Shown one piece after another: positions 34,699 to 46,619 of a stretch of DNA of 64,000 nucleotides; position 1 is the stretch's first letter, and every line of letters starts with the position of its first letter. The position numbers were made by a program, and so were the translations under genes. Under the pieces are notes generated by a model. That model was not told the DNA's origin, did no database searches, and worked only from the letters and a program-made list of their open reading frames with translations. Origin of the DNA: Panicum virgatum (lineage: Eukaryota; Streptophyta; Magnoliopsida; Poales; Poaceae); assembly GCF_016808335.1 (NCBI RefSeq), contig NC_053144.1, positions 57,180,195 to 57,244,194 of the forward strand. The letters run 5' to 3'.

Positions 34699-35622
34699 AG
34701 GGCTATAGTTGTCCATGCAACCCGCAGCCCGTTTGCCCGCCTGAAGCACGGCCAATTTGGCCCGGCCCAAGCACGGCCCGGCCCGCTCCTGGTCGTGCCC
34801 GGGCTTGGGCCGGCACCCCAGCCCGTGGGCTGGCACGGCCCGGCATGGAGTTAGCAGGCTGGCCCGATGGCGGCCCGCTAACTCCAATGGCCAAGCCAGC
34901 CTAACCCATAGCTGCTAATCCTGGGCGCCCCCTCCCCCTGCTCCCCCTCCCCTAACCCTAACCGGCTAGCCCCCGTTTCCCATTCACCCAGTCACCTTGC
35001 CGCCCGCCGCCCGTCTCCCCCTCGGCGCCTCTTCGTCTTCGTCTCCGCGCCCGCGGCTCCGCCCCTTCGCCTCCTCATCCTACCCCGCCGCCTCCTCGTC
35101 TCGGCTCTTTGCAGCGGGTGTGGCTAGTGGGTACAGCGGCGGGGGGCATGGCGTCGGCAGGTGCGCGTGGTGGGGCTGCGGCATCGGCGGGTGCGGCGGT
35201 GTGGGGTGCGGCGTCGGCGAGCAGGGCAGGCGGGCCGCGGGCGCCGCATCGGCGGCAGACGGGGCCGGCAGGCGCCGCCGGCGCCTCCACCAGATCCCGG
35301 CAGGCGTCGCCGCCTCGTCTCCTCCCCGCCGGCCGCCACCACCTCCTCGTCTCGGCCATGCCGACCCCCGCCGCCTCCTCGCCTCGGATGGGCTTCGGGT
35401 GGCCCAAACTCTGTTGTAGTGCCGGGCTCTGCCGGGCCGGCCCGGCACGAAACCGGCCCGTGAGCCCGTGCTTGGGCCGTCGGGAGAGCCCGCGGGCTAG
35501 CACGGCACGGCCCGGTGGGATATTGGGCCGGGCTAGGCACGGCCCGATAAAGAACGGGCCAGGGCGGGCCCGTGCCAGAGCCGGGCCGGGCGGCCCGAAT
35601 GGCCATCTATAACCAGGGCATA
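34699..35622. mobile_element. GC-rich TIR element, hAT-like
   Basis: The left end CAGGGCTATAGTTGTCC and the right end GGCCATCTATAACCAGGG are imperfectly inverted. Inside both ends are dense runs of GGCCCGGCACG-type motifs that pair with each other (34740-34870 and 35425-35600). The core (about 34980-35400) is a GC-rich gene-like segment with CCCTAACCCTAACC near its left edge and no recognised protein. Target duplications are uncertain. Confidence 0.45.
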
Positions 35623-36979
35623 TGCCCACCCAAACCCTGGGCCATCGGATGAGATACTGACATTGGAGATGTATTCGTGGAGTTAACAGCGCAAAAACAC
35701 CAGGATTCCTGTGCGTCCGCTAGCGCCCGGCAAGAAGCAAGATGTCTAGCAGTCATGGTGGTCGAACCCACTTCATTCTCTTTCCACTCATGTCTTCTGT
35801 TGTATTCACAAGGACCCGTGACTCTATCCTTAGTCCTCTCTGACCGTCTACCTCTATCTGCTCATCCCCATTCTTGTGTTGTGCGCTGCGCATGACGCCA
35901 TACATGGAGGAGTTGTCCCTGCGAATGGTGCATGGAGGAGCATAGGCTCATCAACTCTAGGATACTTCTCGGCTTCGCAGTGGTTGCACGACGCGGCAAG
36001 CGCGCAGTTGTAGTGGGCAGTGGTAGCCGCAGCCACGGCGGCCACGGCCTCGTCCACCACTAAGTTGGCACCATTAGCGCCAGCCCAGAGCACATGCATG
36101 GAGACCACCATATACATGGGTGTCAGCATTGACATCCCTGCCGCAGGCGCTGACATGTTGAGCCCATAGCTTGTGTGGTTTTCTTCTATGATTTCTCTCT
36201 CCTTATTTCTTGATCTGAATGTTTTCTTGTTGCATATCCTTGTGGCCTGTATTGCTAACAAAATGCAGTTGAGTTTACTCCACAATAGCTTCTTTTTTGG
36301 TCAGATTGTTTCTTGTCAGATCCGAGCTCCAAATTCTTAGTCAAATACTAGATCTTGATCATCCTGTCCCAAATTATGTTTCTTGTCAAAATGCTTGCGT
36401 CGTTTCTTGTTTCTGGTTCAGTGTTAATTCGTGCGGAATGAATATGCACATTGTGTTGTTTCTCAAAATGCATATAATGTCTTATTCAATTTGGACAATA
36501 AAAGAATGTTAGAGATCAATCACAAGCTACTTTCTAAACAAGATGCTAGAAATAATTTTGGACAAAATCTATTTATGTGACAGAATGCTAAAAGTTAATA
36601 AAGAAAAGTGGATTGAAAATAATTTAGATGGGAAGCTCTCCTATGGCAGCACCTTTTTTATGCAAACGGAGGCTAACGGCTCTGTCTGGGTTGTCTGGGT
36701 GGGCAGCTGCCCATGCGGGCACGGGGTATTTTCCGATTTTTAAAGAAAAGAAACTGGAAATTCTAATAGAAAAAAAGAAACAGATTCTTCATGTACTAGT
36801 TGGTTAGAAAAGAGAAACCGACGTATATTATTGCAATCTGTCAAAGTTACTTCAGTCAAAGTTTTTTAAAGCTCGACGATTTTCATCCAAAATATCAATT
36901 ATGTTTGACTAAAAGAAGCGCATCTAGATCGAATGGTCCATTTGCCATTCCAACTCTTAAAAGTTTAAATTAACACTCT
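35623..36979. other. Intergenic, one unassigned minus-strand frame
   Basis: A minus-strand open frame at 35854-36285 (143 codons) has plausible composition but no domain I can name. The rest becomes increasingly AT-rich. No repeat boundary is clear. Confidence 0.3.
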
Positions 36980-37756
36980 GATTGCTTCAACTCTCGTCTT
37001 ACTATTACTAATTGGAGGCTCCTTTTAAAGCCTTCAGGTAAAGCCACATAAAATCCAAGGTGGACAGTCTAAAAAAATACAGAAATCTTACAAATTCTTA
37101 TAAAAATCAGAAACATCCAGCCATCAATTCGCCAACTCTAATCATAATAGCAATTGGATCTGTTATCTTTTGTACAAATTACCCACCTTTGTCATTATGA
37201 AAATAGACTAAAGTAACTCTCTAAATATGTATCTAAATTACCCACCTCTGCCATTATAAAAATTAATCTAAAATAACCCCCTAATCTTCATGTAAATTAC
37301 TCACTTATGGCATTATAAAAAATATCAAATAACCCCCTAAATTTTCATATATATTATCCTATAATAACATAATAAAAGTTAAAATCAACCCCAAATCTGA
37401 AACAAAATTATGTTATTATAATAAAATTTTAAAGCGCATCAATATAAAATTCTAAATTACTATTTCTGTCATTATTAATATATTATTTATATTACTATTT
37501 ATATAGACATATATACTAATCATAAGGTGTTTGTCCCCATATATTTATGTACAAGAGAAGAGATAAGAATATCAATTTTCATGTTGTTCACATAGCTCAA
37601 ACAAAATGTTCAATTAAACACATATCAAACATATATAGAGGTGTGATAAACATGTATCTTTGCAGTACTGAATTAGAATATTTAATTGGTTAAAAGTGTG
37701 TGAGATAAATAATTGTTAGATATCTCTAACTAGCCCCGCACGGATTGATAGACTAG
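36980..37756 (+). mobile_element. Possible non-autonomous Helitron
   Basis: An AT-rich block begins near TCTTACTATTACTAATTGG and ends GACTAG followed by T, with TAGCCCCGCACGG just inside the end. A TC 5' end and a CTAG/T 3' end with a GC-rich patch are Helitron features, but the 3' hairpin is weak and the host A before the 5' end is not evident. There is no Rep/helicase coding. Confidence 0.33.
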
Positions 37757-38036
37757 TGCTTTCTAAAAAAACTCCCATGCAAAGGGGCCCACTTCATTTC
37801 CAGGTTTCATTTCCTCAGCTTTGGCCATGTCAACCAGACTCCCTGCTTTCAGGCACAACCTTCAGAAAATCAGCACATTTATAGAACTGCTTATCTTTGC
37901 TGTTTCATCCTTACCGTATCCACGTCAAGCTTAGCCTTTGACATAAACAAAAGCGAACACCGCCAGCTTATCATCGTTTCATCATCACCGCCATTCCCCG
38001 CAAGAATCATTTGTTTCGAAGCTCGGCGGATCGTAC

Positions 38037-38490
38037 ATGGATCTCGCTGACGAGGAGACGGCCCCGCCGCCGCCGCCGCGCGCCGCCATCCGGTCCCGGC
38101 AGTCGAGCTGGAGCAGCAGCGGGAGCAGCGGCGGCGTCGAGGACACGAGCCTCCGGGACGTGCTCGCCGAGGCCGGGCCCGGGAGCGGCGGCGGAAGCTT
38201 CGACGACGCCGGCGCGCCGGCGATCGACTTCGACGCGTCCAACATCAACATCCGCAACCAGCTGCTGAAGCACGCCGCGTCGGCGTACCTCCAGTCGGCG
38301 ATCGTCGTCCCGCAGCGAGACCCGGGGTGCCTCAGCAGGCTGTGGAGGAGGATGCTCCACCGCCGTGCGGCCGTGGCCGGGCTGCTGCGGCGCCGGGGAC
38401 CCGCCGTGCCTCTGCGCCGCGTACGTGGCGGGCTCGGCGCGCCGGCTCGTCGCCTTCCTGTCCGGCTGCGTAGCTCGCATGTGGACGTAG
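38037..38490 (+). pseudogene. Small plant-type protein gene with a frameshift
   Basis: From ATG at 38037 the frame gives MDLADEE, a Ser/Gly-rich part, then NINIRNQLLKHAASAYLQSA and CLSRLWRRMLHRRA, which look like conserved helices. Near 38385-38395 the protein-like reading moves to the frame one base later, which continues DPPCLCAAYVAGSARRLVAF and closes ...CVARMWT at TAG 38488-38490. The original frame runs on to 38606 with arginine-rich, meaningless sequence. Total length to the TAG is one base more than a multiple of three, so a single extra base (or two lost) explains it. It could be a real lesion or a sequencing error in a GC-rich run. Without the shift it would be about 150 residues. 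Function unknown. Confidence 0.6.
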
Positions 38491-38696
38491 CAACGCGCGT
38501 CATCACCGGTTCGCGATTGATTGGAGGTGAGGTGCGTGATGGATTTGTACCTGAAGGATTCGATTGCATCGATGGATGGATTGATAAGACGATCTTGAGG
38601 AGGTGATGTCATTACGTGTATGTGTTCATCATCTCGATGATAGATTGGGCTGCAATCTGTTATTGATCAGTGATGAGGACTGATTAGCATAGTCGG

Positions 38697-38750
38697 GGGG
38701 GGGGGGGGGATTATAGGAATCGATTGATTTTTTTGGGGGGGGGGGGGGGT
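38697..38750 (+). repeat. Two poly-G tracts
   Basis: Two runs of about 13-15 G residues at about 38697-38710 and 38736-38749 are separated by some 25 bases. They may form G-quadruplexes and are also places where assembly length is unreliable. Confidence 0.8.
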
Positions 38751-38942
38751 CTTCTCTGTGTGTTCTTGATCTGCAATCTGTGCTCAAGCTTTCACACATG
38801 CACTTCTCTCCCTACTCGCTGCCTTCAATTCATATCTGGCAATTTGGCAAATGATGTTGCAACTAGCAACCACACACAGATTTCTATTTCCGCATCTAGT
38901 GAGCAGGATCCCAAGCCCCTTTGTCTATTGAATTATGCAAAG

Positions 38943-40000
38943 CAACACTGTCAACAAGCACATCAGCTCATCAATGGAGATTATCGCCTGATTCAGACAG
39001 ATATTCAGTTGCTAGGCCAGGTGGCCACCACACCGGCTTTCAGTCCACGATCAATCCTTCAATTCTCAGTTGCAGACTTACATCAAGAGATGAGAGACGA
39101 AGCTGGCGTAGGTCTAGGAGCTGTGAGAAAACCCCGTGCTACTCTGAAGCAGACCTGGTGGCCTGAGGCTCCATTCCTCTTGACGAATGCGACGACGAGG
39201 TCGCCACTTGCCCAGCGATCTCCACCGGTGGGGCTCCGGCCGGCCGGGCAGTCGGGATCCTCCGCCGGCCGCGGGCCGCGTCACGCTCTGCTCTCGCGGC
39301 CTCGCGCCGTCCACCCTGCCTGGGCCATCCGCCAGAGCGCGGCCGCCCTGCTGCTGGCGCGCCTGCCTGAAATCCGCGGCCGATCCCGCCCGCACATCAC
39401 CCATCGGACGGACGAAAGGGACCAGGGGTGGACGTTGTTTATTTCAATCACCGTCCACCCCGGGCCGTGGTCGTGGCGCAGCGCCGCCTCCGCTGCTCCC
39501 TGCGGCTCGCCGGAGCACCGCCGCGTGGCGTAGGTTTCTCCCTATATCTCCCTCCTCCTGAGTCCTGAGGACTTAGATTCTCCGACCGCTTTAGCCGCAC
39601 ATGACCGGCGACCGCTCCCTCGCTCCTGTCCGCGTGCGCCGAGCCCTGCCTACCTGCGCCATGCTCTCGCCTCCGTGACCACTGCGCGCCCACCGAGGCT
39701 ACATCCCCAGCCCACCGAGATGTCTCCTGCCATCCACCCCTGGCCGTCGCATGAACGCCTCCTGCGCCCTGGAAGCAGCCACGGTTGCTAGCAGCCTTCG
39801 TACCACCCGATTGCTAGCAGCCTTCATACTTCGCAAACACTGTCAACAAGCAGATAAGCTCATCAATGGAGCTTCTCGCCTGATCAGATATCCTCAGTTC
39901 CTATGCCAGGTGACCACCAATCGGCTTTCAGTCCAAGTAAATCCTTCAATCCTTAGGTGCAGGCTTGCATCAGGATAAGAGCGGCGCGCCGGCGCAGGCG
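38943..40000 (+). repeat. X1-Y1-X2 repeat modules
   Basis: Module X (about 165 bp, starting AACACTGTCAACAAGCA and ending near ATCAAGAGATGAG) occurs at 38943-39106 and again at about 39836-40000. Between them is one Y module (39107 to about 39830). Y starts GACGAAGCTGGCGTAGG and contains the GAATGCGACGACGAGG block, a CACCCATCGGACGG block and ATGACCGGCGACCGCTCC. Other X copies are near 54868-54990 and 55163-55330; other Y copies are at 48668, 52666 and 53528. No ORF in the modules is conserved between copies. Confidence 0.7.
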
Positions 40001-40226
40001 ACGACTGCATCCAAAAATTCACTAAATTAAATTACGCACTAAATTTATTTTCAAAAAAATTTCGTCGTTGAGCTCAAATCATTTTTCCCGCCCGATCTCC
40101 CGATCTTCCGAAAAACCCGATCCCGACATCCGAATCCATCGCCGTCTCGTCTCCCGTTCGCCCTTGACCCGCGCGTCACGCCCGACCGGCGCGTGCGCGT
40201 CCGGCCGCGGTCGCCGCCGCGAATCT

Positions 40227-40325
40227 CTTTTTTTTTCTCTCTCTCTCTCTTTCTCTTTTTATTTTTCCATTTCCTTTTTCCCTTTTCTTTTTCCTTCCCC
40301 CCTCTCTCTCCTTCCTCCCTCTCCT
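40227..40325 (+). repeat. Pyrimidine tract of about 100 bases
   Basis: An almost pure C/T stretch in the large LTR, with (CT)n and T-rich sub-blocks. Such tracts are common in grass LTR leaders and may adopt triplex DNA. Confidence 0.75.
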
Positions 40326-40619
40326 CCCTGCCGCGCCCCCCCGAGCGCCGCTCGGCGCTGCCCGCGCGCACGCACGCCGCTCCCGGCCTCCCCCCTGGCA
40401 CCCTGCTCGCCTGCCCCGCACGCCGTGCTCCCCTCCACGCGCCACACGCGCGCGCTCCTGCCCACGCGTGGACCACGCGGCCAAGCCACCCGCCGCGCCG
40501 CCCGCCGCTGACGGCCGCCCTGCCCGCCAGCCCACGCGCCGCGTGCGCGCCGCACGCGTTCCACGCGCCCGAGACTCGCCGCGCCGCCCGTCGCTTCGCC
40601 TGGCCGCACAGCGCCCCGC

Positions 40620-42421
40620 TGTAACAGAACCCCTAAATTAAACCAGCTTAAGTGCGCTAACTATCATTTTAAGTATTAATCAAGCCACCGCGCACTTAAA
40701 ACGGTGTAATCCGGCAGCCTGCTGGGTTAAGGATCGAAAACACCTGAAGTCTCACTCGAAGGCGAGCACAGATGATTACATGCAAACAGAAGTTTCTCAA
40801 ATTTAAATTACAAAATAGAGCTTAACAAAATGAGTTTATCTAAAATATCAGAGTTCAAAAAGCAGCGGAAATTAAATAGAAGTTTGCTTCAAAAATCACG
40901 ATACTACGAAGACGTGAGGATGTCACATCGAGCCCACCAATGTGAACCCTGGTTAGCTCCAACCAACAGCAGCTACCTGAAAATAGGGTAACAACAAACC
41001 CTGAGTATACTAATACTCAGCAAGACTTACCCGACACGAGTATACTTAGCCCACTATCTAGACATGAAAACCTTTTTGGCTCTGGAGTTTGTTTTGCTGA
41101 TAAGCTACTAATACTGGATCTTACTTTCAATATTTTAGCTCAATTTAAGTTTATCAAGTAACTAGATTTGCCTAAACATCAGAGTACCACAGCCAAACAT
41201 TATCAGTTCAATCTCATTCCACTTCTTTACTACGATGTGACGAAGTGACCAAGGTTCTCTTAACCGAGAGAGACGGCGAATCGATCCGATTTAACCTTGC
41301 AAGGTGGACCTAATACACATGTCACTTATAGGCCCCGTCGGACCCTACGTGGGAACCCTTCACATATGCACAGTACTAACCACATACCGGAAGTAGGAGG
41401 TAGTCGAAACTAGGCCCTGTCGGACCCTACGTGGGAACCCTTCACATATGCACAGTACTAACCACATACCGGAAGTAAGAGGTAGTCGAAACTGGTAAGC
41501 TCAGTACCATATGTGCACCGGTAGGCGGACTTGATACTGTCTTCACCAGTGGAGCTAGTATACAAACTCATGGCTGACCCTTCGTTGGTATCGGTGGGGC
41601 TAGCAGTCCCGGATCGCAGGGCAGTTCGGCTATTCGGTGTGCATATGTGAAGGGTTGCCACGTAGGGTCCGACGGGGCCTATATGTGACGTGTGTGTTAG
41701 GTCCACCTTGTAAGGTTAAATCGGATCGATCCGCCGTCTCTCTCGGTTAAGAGAACATTGGTCACTTCGTCACATCGTAGTAAAGAAGTGGAATGAGATT
41801 GAACTGAGAATGTTCTGTGGTACTCTGAAAAGATAATGTGATCAACCATGCGTGCTCTAGATGTTTAGGCAAATCTAGTTACTTGATAAACTTAAATTGA
41901 GCTAAACTATTGAAAGTAAGGATCAAGTATTAGTACCTTATCAGCAAAACAAACTCCAGAGCCAAAAAGATTTTCATGTCTAGATAGTGGGCTAAGTATA
42001 CCCGTGTCGGGTAAGTCTTGATGAGTATTAGTATACTCAGGGTTTGTTGTTACCCTATTTTCAGGTAGCTGCTGCTGGTTGGAGCTAACCAGGGTTCACA
42101 TTGGTGGGCTCGATGTGACATCCTCACGTCTTCGTAGTATTGTGATTTTTGAAGCAAACTTCTATTTAATTTCTGATGCTTTTTGAACTCTGATATTTTA
42201 GATAAACTCATTTTGTTAAGCTCTATTTTGTAATTTAAATTTGAGAAACTTCTGTTTGCATGTAATCATCTGTGCTCGCTTTCGGGTGAGACTTCAGGTG
42301 TTTTCGATCCTTAACCCAGCAGGCTGCCGGATTACACCGTTTTAAGTGCGCGGTGGCTTGATTAATAATTAAAATGATAGTTAGCGCACTTAAACCGGTT
42401 TAATTTAGGGGTTCTGTTACA
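40620..42421. mobile_element. Palindromic insertion with LTR-like ends, TSD CCCGC
   Basis: A 1802-bp insertion begins TGTAACAGAACCCC and ends GGGGTTCTGTTACA. It is flanked by CCCGC at 40615-40619 and 42422-42426. The two halves are inverted copies of each other: about 740-780 bases per arm with many small differences, around a loop of about 280 bases. The loop side of the left arm carries an 80-base tandem duplication (about 41333-41412 and 41413-41491). Each arm contains the hairpin TGAGTATTAGTATACTCA-like block (near 41003 and 42025). By the orientation of that block, both outer ends correspond to LTR 3' ends. There is no ORF with a known domain. Confidence 0.85.
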
Positions 42422-44066
42422 CCCGCCTCGCCGCTCGAGCCGCGCAACGCGACGCTGAGCTGAGCAGCAGGTCCCTCCACGTGCTTGCCCTCCCCGCACT
42501 CTCTCCCTGCCTGAGCTGTCACGTCGCCGTCGCGAATCGCGCGCCGCTCCGCTCCGCGACGCCGAGCACCATTAACGCCGCCCCGCCCCGCTCGCCGGCC
42601 TCCCCACCGGCCACCACCGCTCCGCCGCCTCTCTCGGCCTATAAATAGGCCCCCTACGCCGCTTCCTCACCGCCACGATGCCGACCGCCACCTCTAGCCT
42701 CGTCCCCGAGCACCCAACGCCGCCACCGCCCACCATCGCCGCCGAGCCCCGCCGGCCACCGCAGAGCCGCCTCCTCGCTTCACCTCTGCCCAAGGTAAGG
42801 GGCGCATTAGGACCCCCTTGCCTCCCTTCCCCTTTCCCACAGCTCCGGGCCGCCGCCAAGCTCCGCAGTGGCGCCGCCACGGTCGCCGTCGACCGCCGCC
42901 ATTGCCAAGCCCCCACGAGCCACCTCCGCTCGAGCCGCGGCCGGGAACCACCCCCCGTGCCGCCCTTTTCCTTTTCCCCCTCCTCCCGAAGCGCTGTCGA
43001 GCCTAGGCCGCCGGGCTCAGGCCTCCACCGGAGCGCCGCCCCCTCCCCTGTTCCACGTGAAATGGGAGGAAGAAGACAGGCGCTTTTGTATAAAACCCCT
43101 TGCCTGTTTCTCTATTCTGTTAAGAAACCTCCCACCTCTTTAATACTTTTGCAAAATAAATCCTCTCTTTTATTATATTTCAAAATAAACCCTTCCCCAT
43201 ATAAACATATTTTTAAATAAACCCCTGACCTTTTTCAAAATAACCCTGGTATTTTCTAAAAATACCAATCAAGCCCCTATCTTCTCAGAAATAATTACAA
43301 ACAGGACCCTGACTCCTTATTTAACCCCTAAACCTCTCCGTAACCTATCATTTCATGCACCAAACAATCTTCGATCGACCTGAAACTTTACCACGCCATT
43401 TCTAACATAGTTTTGGCCATGCCATTAGGAAACCACCCAAAAATATTACTCCTATCTCCACATCTTAATTATTTTCGATTCGAGCTCAACGATAAAACCT
43501 TTATTTATTTTTCTTAATTGTGTGTTTGTTTGTTTACGTCCTAGATCACGGTGTGAACCAGGGAGAACCCGTTGACGAGCAGTACTGCGAGCAAGTGAAC
43601 GAGGACCAGTTCCACGACCCCGAACCCGAAGGACAGCACCTCGATTAGGACTTCCCGGAAGGCTTTGAAGACGGCAAGTTCAATCCCGCCCTTTGATGCA
43701 TGTTTTGTCCCGGTTTTTATAAACACAACCTATTGGCCTGTTTTACAAAACTGCATATGTTTTACCTGTTGAAAATATGGTTGGATAGCCACCCCTTGAT
43801 TTGTTATAACCATTCCTTGATCACCTAGATTAATGTCTGAATGTGATTTATTTGGACATTAATCGTTGCTAGAGCGCTTAGGACCTTAAACACGATACAA
43901 CTTGTTTTATAAAAGTAAAATGCGTGAGTGTGTGGGAAGGGAAAAATGTGAAATTTTCAAAAGATAAGTTTAGACGGGATGTATGGCACTTATGTGTGAT
44001 TGAGCAAGGAAGGGAGGTATCCATCTTGTCACAATTAAGGACCGAGTTGTTGTGTCATCTCACTGT

Positions 44067-45410
44067 TGTCAGTCAAAACCCACCGGCGAGTAGTGACAGG
44101 CAACACAAGGAGCCGGGAGGCTGCCGGGGCGCTGGCTGGCTCCGGTCCCTCGGTCAACGGCCCAGATCCTGGCACACGCCGTCGCTTCCGGAGATGCAGG
44201 GCGTGCCACCTGATCTATACCCGATCAGGAGGGTGCGAACATGCCTTTGAGGATTTGCCTACAAGCACAAACACGTGTAAACATTAGTCCGAGCCGTGGT
44301 CGGCTCCCCGGGACGACTCTTGCATCGGCTTTAAAGAGCCGATCGAGTCCCGGTGTCAGATTGGATCTGCATATCCAGATGGTAATGGATAAAGCAAATA
44401 ACTGCAAAAAACTGCTTCAATTAAATCTACCTAATCTAATCCACGACGGTAAAAGCTTCACTGCTAGATCGGAACATCCTACACGTAGTTAGGCCTAACG
44501 AGCATAAAAGATAACCGAACCTTGACCAGAAAAGAGGCCTAAGAACAAGCGAAAGCCGATTCCCGGATCAATACCTATTAAGATCAAGGCAAATCATCTA
44601 ATACGTCGCCGGATCGTCCAACCCGTTTGCAAGGCCTAAACTAGCGGATATTACGCCAATTCTTAAGTATAAGAACTAACCATAATAGATTAGATCTACT
44701 AGATAAAAAAGGAGCAGAGTGTCATCTCTACGCGACTAATGTCATGCAATGAGAATTAGTATAAGATTAAAATATGATCGCGCAGAGATGACATGATGTT
44801 CGTAGATGATAAGCAACAAAAGCACGATGAATCTACTAAAAATCATGCTACGAACATATCAGGATAACTAGTACTACTCGCCATAAAAAAACACTTCAGT
44901 ACGAGGAATACCAAGGTAAAAGCAAGAACAACACTGCCCTGGTCGCAAGAAACGATCAGGGCAGCATGGTACTTACTTGGACGAAATCGTTGAATTAGGG
45001 GTGGCGGTGCGCCGAGAGTTGTTGTTTGCAAAACATGATGAGGTTCTTCCTTTACAAATTTCATAGGGTACATATTTATAGTCTTGTAGACTTGACGACC
45101 AAGTTAAACAAAACTTAGTCCAATACAAAAACTAATCTATCTCTAATGATTACAGATAAAGAGAGCCCATTGTCAACCGACGCACACAGATAAGAAGAGC
45201 CCATCGGCTCTTGGCATGGACCACAATCGCCTCTTCCCTGGACAATCTGTATAGGTCCATCGGCAGCTTCGGCCCATATCCTTCTCGACCAAATTCTGGT
45301 GGTAACACAGCCGATTCACAAGCCTTCTTTAATTTCCGCACTAAGCCCAACTTGCTCTCGGCCCATTAATTAACACTGTTAATTTATGGCGATAACACAC
45401 ACCTAACTCC
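44067..45410 (-). repeat. Solo LTR inside the large LTR, TSD ACTGT
   Basis: The 1344-bp stretch is flanked by ACTGT at 44062-44066 and 45411-45415 (the preceding C is shared too). On the minus strand it has a TATA-type motif, GACTATAAATATG, near 45083, followed by a transcribed-looking leader, and it ends GACTGACA. No coding region. The 5' end lacks the canonical TG, so the left boundary may be a base or two off. Confidence 0.65.
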
Positions 45411-46055
45411 ACTGTCGTGCAAACCACTCGACTGTTGAATGGGCAACGGCTTAGCATAAACCCCACTGGTTAGTCTAATAGCCATCAGGAGAGCTGAGAG
45501 CAACGGGTGACCAAGGAGAAGGGATAAGTTCTGTGTGACTTATGCCCCTGTTAAACCTAGGTGAAAGGTCGATGACCCCTTGGTGGATCCCGTGGTGGCT
45601 AGTCAGGTCTAGCTAAGGTGGGTAATGGCTTTGTTGGGATCTGCACCGATACTACGGTGATCGAGCTGTGGTACCCCGCTTGTGGGTAAAGTTGCACACC
45701 TCTGCAGAGTTAAGAATCTATTCGAATAGCCGTGCCCACGGTACTGGGCGAGTTACGGTGTGGTCACATAACTAGTGTTTCTTCTGGGAATGGATGGGTT
45801 GGCGTGAGTGGTTTTGGAAAAGTGTTCGGCAGTTGTGCCGTGTGCTACGGCGGATGAGGAGTCCGGTAGCAACTTAAAACTTGGAGCATGTGTGGATCAA
45901 CACTACGGGTTACTCAGTATAAGAAAATTTGCTTGAAAATCCTTTCTTTCAAAAGAACCCCTGCATAAAAATTTGCTTTTCGCGAATTAAACCCTAGCCT
46001 TATCCTTGATTTATCCTGTGCATTATATTCTGTTTATACCCCTCTGTGGGTGTGG

Positions 46056-46074
46056 TTGGACTTGCTGAGTACGT
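46056..46074 (+). promoter_or_regulatory. LTR hairpin TGAGTAC...GTACTCA
   Basis: A perfect 7-bp stem (TGAGTAC/GTACTCA) with a 4-base loop is preceded by CTTGC. The same block, CTTG(C/A)TGAGTA...TACTCA, appears in both arms of the palindromic insertion. Its position a few hundred bases before the LTR 3' end suggests a role in RNA 3' processing or packaging; that is inference. Confidence 0.5.
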
Positions 46075-46619
46075 TTGTACTCACCCCATTCTTAATTTTT
46101 ATAGAGGAAGATCCAGACTTCGTTCCCGAAGACGTTGAGTAGAGGTTACGTCCTACACCCAACCTTGCCTGTGGATAGGGTCACCCACAGTAAGTTCCGT
46201 ATGGCGCAAGACTCTGATGACCCCCTTTTCGTAGTTAATATCGTTGTGTGGGTGTTGGTTGTTATCCTCGCGATAGTGGCGCTTCACTGCCCACTTCCGC
46301 ATAGAGTTGTACGGTGATGTACCATCTGATGTAATAAAAGTGTTATCAGTCTCCTGGCAAAGGCGGAGCTCCCCATGCGGCAGGGTGGGGCAGCTGCCCC
46401 ACCTACTGCCAGCAAGGAGCCCCTAGTACTACCCTTCCTGAGGTGCAGCAGTCGAGCGACGCCGTTCGCTGCCTGTAGAGAGGGATTCGTCACTGCGCTG
46501 TGTATGAGGCCACTATCCCATAGCGCGCAGCTGCCGCGCTATAGGCCTAGCTGCAACTCGCCCGTTGCCTATGCAGCCCGCTAGCGCCCCTTGCCAGGCT
46601 AACCTGCAGGGCTGCCGCT

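Noticed and set aside
35854..36285. 143-codon minus-strand frame as a gene
   Set aside because: No domain, splice signals or homologue recognised; kept only as a note in the intergenic entry.
40051..40624. Several 115-147 codon frames on both strands in the LTR
   Set aside because: They are low-complexity Pro/Arg/Ser readings of a pyrimidine tract and GC-rich LTR sequence.
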